A stretch of DNA of 64,000 nt from Rhodopirellula baltica SH 1 (lineage in GTDB: Bacteria; Planctomycetota; Planctomycetia; Pirellulales; Pirellulaceae): positions 1,364,001-1,428,000 of the forward strand of contig NC_005027.1 in NCBI RefSeq assembly GCF_000196115.1. The letters are read 5' to 3'. The notes beneath the pieces were generated by a model. It saw only the letters and a program-made list of their open reading frames with translations, was not told the origin of the DNA and made no database searches. Below, in pieces: positions 57,291 to 64,000 of this stretch; the first letter of the stretch is position 1; every line of letters begins with the position of its first letter. A program made the position numbers and the translations under genes.

Positions 57291-59312
57291 ATGCGAAAAA
57301 ATGGACCCCATGAGGCAAGTAGCCTCTCTGCAACGCATCCCACGGCGTCGCTTTTTGGCTCCGGTTCGGATGAGTCATCGGCTGGCGACGCGACGATATC
57401 GATGTCCAACCGTGATGCGGTCCCGGACTCGGTCGTCGAACCTCTTTTTGCATCGTCGCAGTCTGCCGGCGGAGCAAATTCTCCCGGCGGAGCAGATCCC
57501 GCGGCCGGTGAGCAGGCAGCCGCCGAGAAGTCGGCAACCAACTGGTCTCGGCGAATCCCGCGTTTGCGAACGGATTCACGAGTCTGGCGTTTGGCTCCAC
57601 GTGGCAAGTTCCCCAAGATCGGTTCGATTCAAGTCAAACTGTTGACCGGGACGCTGGTCTTGGTCGCTTTGGTGATCACGCTCGGCGGCGTTGGGATTGT
57701 CGGGCTGTACCAGTATCGAAACTTGGCCGACGCGATCAGTTCGCGAGCCAAGGAGTTGCCGATGGCAACGCAAATTGCTCAAGCCGCCGCGAAAGCACGC
57801 GACAGCAACACGCGTCTGTGCCAGATGCGTGCTCAGGCAACCATGATCGATCCCTTTGGAATGCCGCACTCCAATTTGCAGATGGAGAACGACGAATTCC
57901 ACAACACCATCAACGAGTTGGATTCGGCGCTTGGTCGATATTCCACCATGGTGACGGCGAAGATCGAACAACCTCAAGAAGTGGAGGCTGGTTCGACGCT
58001 GATCAATCCTGAAACTCAGCTCGCCTCTCTGGACACCATCCGGAGCATCTTGACTGAGATTCAAAAGAATCAAAACAACCTGGACTATCTGGTCATCGAT
58101 CGTCGGTCCAGTCGAAACAAAATGGGCGAGACGCTCGATGAATTGGTCGGAAAGACGCGGGCTCACCTGGTTTTGATTCACGGTCAAATGGCGGCGTTCA
58201 GTGACCACGTCAAAGGCCGATATCGACTTGGGATCGGGATCGCTTGGGTGGCCTTTGCCGCCGCGATGGTCATCGCCGCTGTGATGGTTTGGGTTTTTCA
58301 AACCAGCGTGTTGGCGCCGTTCAATAACCTTGTCATCGGTGCCCGTTTGGTCTCACGCGGCCAGTTTGGGCATCGGATCGATTTGGGAACGGGCGATGAG
58401 CTTGGCGAGTTAGCAGTCATTCTCAACGAGATGACCGATCGCTTTCAAAACAGCATGGCTCACATCGAAAAGATGTGTGACGAATTGGATCAAGAAGTGA
58501 AGGTGCGATCCCAAGAAGTGATTCGCAACGAACAACTCGCCGGCGTCGGTTTCTTGGCGGCCGGGTTCGCTCATGAAATCAACAATCCGATGGCCGCGAT
58601 TGCTTGGAGCGCCGAAGCGATCGAATCGCGGATGAACGACTTGATGATGTTGCCCGACGACGAGCGATTGCTCGACAGCGAGATGACTGAAAATTGGCGT
58701 GAGAACTTGCAACGTATTGAGGGCGAAGCGTTCCGGTGCAAATCAATCATCGAAAAGATGTTGCTGTTCAGCCGTATGGGACAAGTCGAGAAAACTTCGT
58801 TCGATATTGTGCCGTTGGTCAACGACGTGATCGAAATGGTCGGAACACTCGGAAAATACAAGTGCCAATCGCTGCGGTTGTTCGGCGACGAAACAGCGAT
58901 TGTTTATGCCAATGATCAAGAGATTCGCCAAGTTATCTTGAACTTGGTGACCAATGCCCTGGAGAGTGTGGATTGCGACGGCGACGTGAGTATCTATATC
59001 CACCAAGGCCCCAAGACATCGACCGTTCGCGTAAAGGACACCGGTTGCGGGATGTCCGCGGAAGTTCAGGCTCACTTGTTTGAACCATTCTTCACTCGGC
59101 GTCGCGATGGTACCGGGACCGGATTGGGACTCAGTATTTCGCACCGAATTGTTTGTCAGCACGGTGGCCAGTTGAGTGCTCGCAGCGAAGGCGAGAATCG
59201 CGGCAGCGAATTTGAATTGCGATTGCCAATCGCTGCCATCACCGAAGAAGTCACCTCACCCGCGTATGAAAGTTGGAAGTTCCAAGATGCCCAGCAAACC
59301 CAAGCAGCCTAA
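57291..59312 (+). CDS. Sensor histidine kinase with HAMP domain
   Basis: 673 residues. AAGGAGG stands about 10 bases before the ATG. A Ser/Ala/Gly-rich cytosolic N-terminus (about 1-110) leads to a first membrane helix (VKLLTGTLVLVALVITLGGVG, 115-135 in part), a helical extracytoplasmic sensor region (140-310), a second helix (313-338), HAMP (341-392), and a HisKA domain with the phospho-accepting His428 in FAHEINNPMAAI. The HATPase_c domain follows (NLVTNALESVD, VKDTGCGMSAEVQAHLFEPF, GTGLGLSI). The regulator gene overlaps its last 26 bases. The ligand is unknown. Confidence 0.95.
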   Translation: MRKNGPHEASSLSATHPTASLFGSGSDESSAGDATISMSNRDAVPDSVVEPLFASSQSAGGANSPGGADPAAGEQAAAEKSATNWSRRIPRLRTDSRVWRLAPRGKFPKIGSIQVKLLTGTLVLVALVITLGGVGIVGLYQYRNLADAISSRAKELPMATQIAQAAAKARDSNTRLCQMRAQATMIDPFGMPHSNLQMENDEFHNTINELDSALGRYSTMVTAKIEQPQEVEAGSTLINPETQLASLDTIRSILTEIQKNQNNLDYLVIDRRSSRNKMGETLDELVGKTRAHLVLIHGQMAAFSDHVKGRYRLGIGIAWVAFAAAMVIAAVMVWVFQTSVLAPFNNLVIGARLVSRGQFGHRIDLGTGDELGELAVILNEMTDRFQNSMAHIEKMCDELDQEVKVRSQEVIRNEQLAGVGFLAAGFAHEINNPMAAIAWSAEAIESRMNDLMMLPDDERLLDSEMTENWRENLQRIEGEAFRCKSIIEKMLLFSRMGQVEKTSFDIVPLVNDVIEMVGTLGKYKCQSLRLFGDETAIVYANDQEIRQVILNLVTNALESVDCDGDVSIYIHQGPKTSTVRVKDTGCGMSAEVQAHLFEPFFTRRRDGTGTGLGLSISHRIVCQHGGQLSARSEGENRGSEFELRLPIAAITEEVTSPAYESWKFQDAQQTQAA

Positions 59313-60672
59313 AGCCGACGGCATGCACATTCTTTTCGCGGACGATGAACCTCAGTTGCAAAAACTGATGGGCACCGAGTTGCCGCGAATGGGATACCGC
59401 GTGACCGTTTGCCCCGACGGGCCAACGGCCGTCGATGTTTTGTCGAAAGAACCAATCGATTGCCTTTTGGTTGATCTCGATATGCCGGGGATGAGCGGAA
59501 TCGAAGTCATCGCTCGCGCCCGCGAAATTCGGCCGGAGATCGAAGCGGTGATCATGACGGGCAACCCCAGTCAAGAAACCGCGATCGAAGCGCTTCGTCA
59601 CGGCACATTTGACTATTTGATGAAGCCCTGCCGACTGGCTGAGATCTCGGCTTTGATGGGACGAGTGAGCGAACGTCGTGAGTGGAACCGTTTGGTCGCT
59701 GCACTTCGGCATCGATTGCAGCGTGCCGAAGGCGATTCCGATTTGATCGGTGAGAACCAATCGATGCACGCGGTTCGCAAACTGATCGCCAAGGTCGCAC
59801 CGACTGAATCAACCGTTTTGATTCGTGGCGAAACGGGATGCGGCAAAGAGTTGGTCGCTCGTGCGATCGCTGACGAGAGTCTTCGCAGTGAGCAGCCATT
59901 CGTCGCAATCAACTGTGGTGCGTTGCCGGAAACGTTGATCGAAAGCGAACTGTTCGGGCACGTCAAAGGTGCGTTTACCGGAGCAGACTCTGGACGGATG
60001 GGATTGTTCGAAGTCGCCAGTGGTGGAACGTTGTTCCTTGACGAAGTTGGTGAGCTTCCGTTGGCCGTTCAAGCAAAATTGCTTCGCGTTCTGGAGACCG
60101 GTGACATCCGTCGACTCGGCGACAATCAAAGCATCAAGGTGGACGTGCGTGTGGTTTGCGCAACTCACCGCGATTTGGAAAAAATGGTGACTGAAGGCAC
60201 GTTCCGCGAAGACTTGATGTTCCGCATCAACACGTTCGAGCTACGGCTTCCGGCGCTTCGCGATCGTATCGATGATTTGCCTGCGCTGGCGGAGCACTTG
60301 CTGCGTCGGCATCGTGCTGATGGTACCAGCGGCCAGTTGTTCACCGAGGCGGCGATGGCTGAGTTGCAATCGCATCAATGGCCCGGCAACGTTCGCGAGC
60401 TTGCCAACGTGATCGAGCACGCTTCGGTGTTATGTGATGCACTTCCGATCGATGTGGAGCATTTGCCTCAGCACTTTGCTCGCCGTCAGCTTCGAGCTGA
60501 TTTGGCCGATACCGCTCCGATGACGATGCGTGAGATCGAATTGCGTGCGATCGAGAGAGCGATGACTCGCCACAACGGTAACAAGAAGGCCGTGGCGGAA
60601 GAGCTCGGTATGTCGCTGAAGACGCTCTACAACAAGTTGAACGCGGCATCGGAAGCTTCCGAAGCCGCCTAG
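59287..60672 (+). CDS. NtrC-family sigma-54-dependent response regulator
   Basis: 461 residues from the ATG at 59287 (GGAAG just upstream), overlapping the histidine kinase gene by 26 bases. Receiver domain: acidic pocket FADDEPQ (18-23), phospho-acceptor Asp63 in [12 protein letters not shown], and MKPC. The AAA+ domain has GETGCGKE (Walker A), the sigma-54-contacting GAFTGAD, and [14 protein letters not shown] (Walker B). A Fis-type helix-turn-helix closes the protein ([20 protein letters not shown], then [12 protein letters not shown]). It should activate sigma-54 promoters upon phosphorylation by the adjacent kinase. ATG 59323 is a later alternative start. Confidence 0.95.
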   Translation: MPSKPKQPKADGMHILFADDEPQLQKLMGTELPRMGYRVTVCPDGPTAVDVLSKEPIDCLLVDLDMPGMSGIEVIARAREIRPEIEAVIMTGNPSQETAIEALRHGTFDYLMKPCRLAEISALMGRVSERREWNRLVAALRHRLQRAEGDSDLIGENQSMHAVRKLIAKVAPTESTVLIRGETGCGKELVARAIADESLRSEQPFVAINCGALPETLIESELFGHVKGAFTGADSGRMGLFEVASGGTLFLDEVGELPLAVQAKLLRVLETGDIRRLGDNQSIKVDVRVVCATHRDLEKMVTEGTFREDLMFRINTFELRLPALRDRIDDLPALAEHLLRRHRADGTSGQLFTEAAMAELQSHQWPGNVRELANVIEHASVLCDALPIDVEHLPQHFARRQLRADLADTAPMTMREIELRAIERAMTRHNGNKKAVAEELGMSLKTLYNKLNAASEASEAA

Positions 60673-60703
60673 CTCGTGTGTCACAAGATCGTTGAATCAA
60701 CAT

Positions 60704-60771
60704 CCGTACGACGGACTTCCAAGTCCGTCGAGGTGAATGACTTTCGACGGACTTGGAAGTCCATCGTACGG
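60704..60771. repeat. 27-bp inverted repeat with internally palindromic arms
   Basis: The arm at 60704-60730 (CCGTACGACGGACTTCCAAG then TCCGTCG) returns inverted at 60745-60771 with one mismatch, around a 14-base loop. Each arm also contains its own palindrome GGACTTCCAAGTCC. The element lies between the response regulator stop and the sulfatase start. I recall similar CAAGTCCGTCGTACG sequences as dispersed repeats in Rhodopirellula genomes, but I cannot count copies here. Confidence 0.75.
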
Positions 60772-60906
60772 GGAATTGGTCGATGGCTGGCCCGTCTATT
60801 CGTCGGGATTTGGTTGACATCGGCGTTTGGGGTTAAGATATTTGCGCCGCCGCGATTTCGGATTGTCGGCTCACACACGCAAACATCCCCTTCCCGCCCG
60901 GTTTTT

Positions 60907-62343
60907 ATGAAAAGTTCTCTTAGAACCATTGCCACCGTTCTCGCGGTTGCCTTGGTCCCCGTTCTCGCGCACGCTGAGACGAAGTCGCCCAATTTCCTGA
61001 TTGTGATGGCGGACGATTGCACGTACAACGATCTGCCAATGTACGGCGGCGAGAACGCGAAAACGCCGAACCTGGAGCGGCTCGCGAAAGAAGGGATGAC
61101 ATTCGATCGGGCGTTCCTCGCCGAAGCGATTTGCCAGCCTTGTCGTGCCGAGTTGTATTCGGGCTTGTATCCGATGCGAAACGGTTGCAATTGGAATCAC
61201 TCCGCCAGTCGCCGTGACATCGAGAGCATGCCTCAGCATCTTGCTCGAGTCGGCTATCGAGTCGGGTTGGCCGGCAAGGTTCATGTGTCGCCGGAATCAG
61301 CCTTCCCGTTTGAGAGGGTTGATGGGTGCGACAAAAACTGTGTTCGCAATCCGACTCAAGAAATGCAGTTGGACTCCATTGGCGAGTTTATGTCTCGCGA
61401 GGACGGCCAGCCGTTTTGTTTGGTGGTCGCGTTGGTGGAGCCGCATGTGCCGTGGGTGATGGGCGACGCGAGTGCGTACCCGCCACGCAAATTGAAGTTG
61501 CCGCCGAACATTGGCGACACGCCCGAAACTCGGTCGGCGTTTGGGCGGTATCTGGCTGAGATCACTTACATGGATGATCAGTTTGGCCAGATCATGAATG
61601 AACTCGAGGAAGTTGGAGAGTCAGGCGATACGATCGTGTTGTTCACTTCCGAGCAGGGCTCTCAGTTCCCAGGCAACAAGTGGACGAACTACAACACCGG
61701 CGTTCACACAGCATTGATCGCAAAGTGGCCGGGCATGATCGTGCCGGGAACCAGGACAGACGCTCTGGTGCAATACGCCGATGTGTTGCCAACGTTGATG
61801 GATCTGGCTGGTGCCGAGTATCAACCAGAAACGTTCGACGGGGCTTCCTTCGCCCATGTGCTAAGACATGAGAAAGATGCCCATCGCGAATATGCCTACG
61901 GGACGCACAACAATATTCCTGAAGGTCCGTCCTATCCGATTCGATCCATCACCGATGGGCGTTATCACTACATCCGCAATCTGCAGAACGAGAACCTGTA
62001 CATCGAAAAGCACTTGATGGGCGTCAAAGGCAACGGTGAGCTGAACAACAAGTATTGGCAGACCTGGGTGTTTCAGTGCTTTGAACAGCCTGAGCTACTT
62101 CGTCTGATCCAGCGATACCAGTTGCGCCCGAAAGAGGAGCTCTATGATCTTGCCAACGATCCGTATGAGATGACCAATCTGATCAACGACGAAGGGTTGG
62201 CTGGAGTCCGCGAGGAGTTGGGCCGAGAGCTGGAGCGTTGGATGGAATCGCAGGGCGATCCGGGAGCGGAACAGGATACAAACGAGTCCCTGCGAGCAGC
62301 CAAGCGTGGCGAGCATCGGTTCGGAGTTGGAACCGAAGGGTAA
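60907..62343 (+). CDS. Secreted sulfatase (FGly type)
   Basis: 478 residues from the ATG at 60907, which gives a signal peptide (SLRTIATVLAVALVPVLAHA). A frame open back to 60676 reads through the palindromic repeat and is rejected. PNFLIVMADDC carries the metal-binding Asp pair; the formylglycine precursor is Cys76 in CQPCRAELYSGLYP, so the motif has a second Cys in the fourth position. VGLAGKVHV and FTSEQGSQFPGNKW (Ser-Glu-Gln instead of the usual SDNG/SDHG) are also unusual. It follows the two-component genes on the same strand. The substrate is unknown. Confidence 0.9.
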   Translation: MKSSLRTIATVLAVALVPVLAHAETKSPNFLIVMADDCTYNDLPMYGGENAKTPNLERLAKEGMTFDRAFLAEAICQPCRAELYSGLYPMRNGCNWNHSASRRDIESMPQHLARVGYRVGLAGKVHVSPESAFPFERVDGCDKNCVRNPTQEMQLDSIGEFMSREDGQPFCLVVALVEPHVPWVMGDASAYPPRKLKLPPNIGDTPETRSAFGRYLAEITYMDDQFGQIMNELEEVGESGDTIVLFTSEQGSQFPGNKWTNYNTGVHTALIAKWPGMIVPGTRTDALVQYADVLPTLMDLAGAEYQPETFDGASFAHVLRHEKDAHREYAYGTHNNIPEGPSYPIRSITDGRYHYIRNLQNENLYIEKHLMGVKGNGELNNKYWQTWVFQCFEQPELLRLIQRYQLRPKEELYDLANDPYEMTNLINDEGLAGVREELGRELERWMESQGDPGAEQDTNESLRAAKRGEHRFGVGTEG

Positions 62344-62383
62344 GGTGGGACGTAGGCGATCGGGGCCCCCGATCGCATCCGAG

Positions 62384-62590
62384 AAGGTCGACTGAGAGGC
62401 CTCAGTCGACTACACAGGGAAAGGTCGACTTTGAGGCCTCAGTCGAATACACGCGGGAAGGTTGAACGAGGGGCCTCAATCGACTACACGCGGGAAGGTC
62501 GACCGAGAGGCCTCGGTCGACGACGTGATTTTCGACTGGAGGCTTTGGTTGATTGCGGGACGCGACTGGGAGGCCCCAGTCGCATACGAG
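62384..62590. repeat. Tandem array of 37-base palindromic units
   Basis: Four units start at 62384, 62421, 62458 and 62495, exactly 37 bases apart, each with the pattern AAGGTCGAnnnAGAGGCCTC then nnTCGACTACACGCGGG. Two shorter, decayed units follow near 62528 and 62558. Within a unit GTCGACTGAG and CTCAGTCGAC pair over AGGC, a 10-bp hairpin, and compensatory changes keep the pairing (CCGAG with CTCGG in unit four). The array fills the space between the convergent sulfatase and zwf genes. It has no spacers of variable sequence, so it is not CRISPR. Its role is unknown; transcription termination for both genes is plausible. Confidence 0.85.
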
Positions 62591-62594
62591 CTGC

Positions 62595-64000
62595 TTAAAT
62601 AACTGGGCAGACGTCGAACCATTCGCGTTTTTGGTCGAACAGCCACTGCGAGCATTCTTCGGGGCCCCAAAGGCCGGTTTGGTACGTGTGCAGTGGCGGA
62701 GCGGCCGGGCTTCGCCACGCTTCGATGATTGGATCGATGATGCTCCAGGCCAGTTCGACTTCGTCGCCGCGAGCAAAGAGGCTGGCGTCGCCTTGCACCG
62801 CGTCCAGCAGCAGTCGCTGATAGGCGTCGGGCATTTCTTGGCCGCCGATCGAATCTTGGAAGTTGAAGTCCAAGTGGTTGGTTCGCGTCTTCATTCCGGC
62901 GTCGGCAACCTTGGTTTCGAAGTGCAATTGGATGCCTTCGGCCGGTTGGACTTGAATGACCAATCGGTTGCCAAGTTTGTTCTCCTTCTTCGATCCGCCA
63001 AACAATTGGTGCGGAACGTTTTTGAACTGGATCACGATCTGGGTCGTTCGGCATGACATGCCTTTGCCGCTTCGCAAGAAGAACGGCACGCCCTGCCATC
63101 GCCAGTTGTCGCAGTACAGTTTCAACGCGGCAAAGGTTTCCGTTTGGCTGTTCGCCGGGACGCCTTCCTCTTGCAGGTAGCCGTCGTACTGGCCGCGAAC
63201 GGTTTGAGATGCGAAGTCGCCACCCGTCATCTTGCGAACACTGTGCAACACTTTGACTTTCTCATCGCGAACCAAAGCGGCGTCAAATTTCGCCGGCGGT
63301 TCCATCGCCGTGATCATCATCAGTTGCAGAATATGATTCTGGAACATGTCGCGGAGGATTCCGCTGTTGTCGTAGTAGCCAGCTCGCCGGCCGATGACGA
63401 CTTCTTCGGCCACGGTGATTTGCACGTGGTCGATGTAGTTCCGGTTCCACAGCGGTTCGAAGATACTGTTGGCAAAACGCAACGCGAAAATGTTCTGTAC
63501 GGTTTCTTTGCCGAGGTAATGATCGATCCGGTAGATCTGATCTTCGCGAAAAACGTTGTGGATCGATTCGTTCAGACGCTGGGCCGTTTTCAGATCCGTG
63601 CCGAACGGTTTCTCGATGATCACCCGTCGCGGTCCGGTTTTGTCGCAGGCGAGTCCCGCGGCCCCGAGTTGCTGGATCGCTTCTTCGTACAACTGTGGCA
63701 TGGTCGACAGGTAGTAGACTCGACCGGTCGATTTGCCTTCTTCGATTTCATCCAAAAACGTCGCCAGCGATTGAAACGACTCTGCGTCTTTGATGTCGCC
63801 GGGCTGGTAGTAGATGTTCGGTGCGAATGATTCCCAGGCTTCTTCGCTGAAAGACTTGCCGACAAATTTGGCGGTGGTTTCGCGAAGCGATTTTCGCCAC
63901 TCGGAATGTTCGTAGGGACTTCGCGAAACACCGACAATGCGAGTCGAGTCGGGCAGGCGTCCGCGTGAGAAGAGTCGGAAGAGTGCCGGGACCAGTTTGC
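62595..64000 (-). CDS. zwf: Glucose-6-phosphate dehydrogenase, 5' part outside window
   Basis: Oxidises glucose-6-phosphate to 6-phosphogluconolactone with NADP+ in the pentose phosphate pathway. The frame runs from the right edge to the stop at 62595 (about 467 codons). At the edge it begins inside the dinucleotide-binding region (KLVPALFRLFSRGRLPD). The active site has RIDHYLGKETVQN with the conserved His and Lys, and RVIIEKPFGTDL binds substrate. The segment YYDNSGILRDMFQNHILQL and the C-terminal beta domain are typical. Only the first 20 or so residues, including the GASGDLTxRKL loop start, are missing. The palindrome array lies just beyond the stop codon. Confidence 0.96.
   Translation of the reverse strand, partial: KLVPALFRLFSRGRLPDSTRIVGVSRSPYEHSEWRKSLRETTAKFVGKSFSEEAWESFAPNIYYQPGDIKDAESFQSLATFLDEIEEGKSTGRVYYLSTMPQLYEEAIQQLGAAGLACDKTGPRRVIIEKPFGTDLKTAQRLNESIHNVFREDQIYRIDHYLGKETVQNIFALRFANSIFEPLWNRNYIDHVQITVAEEVVIGRRAGYYDNSGILRDMFQNHILQLMMITAMEPPAKFDAALVRDEKVKVLHSVRKMTGGDFASQTVRGQYDGYLQEEGVPANSQTETFAALKLYCDNWRWQGVPFFLRSGKGMSCRTTQIVIQFKNVPHQLFGGSKKENKLGNRLVIQVQPAEGIQLHFETKVADAGMKTRTNHLDFNFQDSIGGQEMPDAYQRLLLDAVQGDASLFARGDEVELAWSIIDPIIEAWRSPAAPPLHTYQTGLWGPEECSQWLFDQKREWFDVCPVI

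Noticed and set aside
60676..60906. N-terminal extension of the sulfatase through the palindromic repeat
   Set aside because: The translation is that of the repeat, while the ATG at 60907 begins a normal signal peptide.
62384..62590. CRISPR array
   Set aside because: The repeats abut each other with no unique spacers, and no cas gene is in the window.

Overview
The window looks like chromosomal DNA of a marine planctomycete of the Rhodopirellula / Pirellulaceae type. The signs are four secreted sulfatases, a GH16 glycanase, two PSCyt1-DUF1549-DUF1553 proteins each paired with a DUF1501 protein, a PVC-type haem-binding dehydrogenase, small membrane proteins with an N-terminal NPYQSP-like motif, and a GAF-HlyD / M50-HlyD export pair. 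Genes lie on both strands in short runs. I saw no rRNA, tRNA, insertion sequence, prophage or CRISPR array.

Layout. 1-9.96 kb: end of a methyltransferase gene, then housekeeping genes (gap, obgE, coaX, an RNase-H-fold protein without its catalytic acids, glgB, a TIM-barrel isomerase-like protein) and divergent queF/queE. 10.1-16.8 kb, minus strand: an amicyanin-like cupredoxin, then a BNR-repeat protein, a cytosolic-GAF/periplasmic-HlyD adaptor and an M50 protease-HlyD fusion. 16.9-20.6 kb: xylA, then a MurB-like and an FtsQ-like protein in the order of a division/cell-wall cluster. 20.7-30.7 kb: sulfatase, a frameshifted flippase, an FHA protein with its Ser/Thr kinase, truA, a VKOR-DsbA fusion and a PAS-AraC regulator. 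30.9-40.3 kb: a tandem duplication of the cytochrome-DUF1549-DUF1553 plus DUF1501 pair. 40.4-50.8 kb: two sulfatases, GH16, three small unknown proteins, a rhomboid protease and the PVC dehydrogenase. 50.9-57.1 kb: a SIMPL protein, a PTPMT1-like phosphatase coupled to lpd, a lipoprotein, a membrane protein and lpxB. 57.3-64 kb: a histidine kinase with an NtrC-type regulator, a sulfatase, a tandem array of palindromes and zwf running off the right edge.

How the genes fit together. gap, glgB, xylA, zwf and lpd are central sugar metabolism. The sulfatases, GH16 protein and cytochrome/DUF1501 pairs fit use of sulfated algal polysaccharides, but no substrate can be read from the sequence. The strongest candidates for an undescribed system are the GAF-HlyD / M50-HlyD export operon and the MurB-like/FtsQ-like pair, in which the MurB-like protein appears to have lost both catalytic residues. 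Dispersed or tandem palindromic repeats at 7.44-7.56, 60.70-60.77 and 62.38-62.59 kb are a second kind of unexplained structure. Starts were moved from the longest reading frame where family N-termini, Shine-Dalgarno sequences or gene overlaps favoured a later codon.
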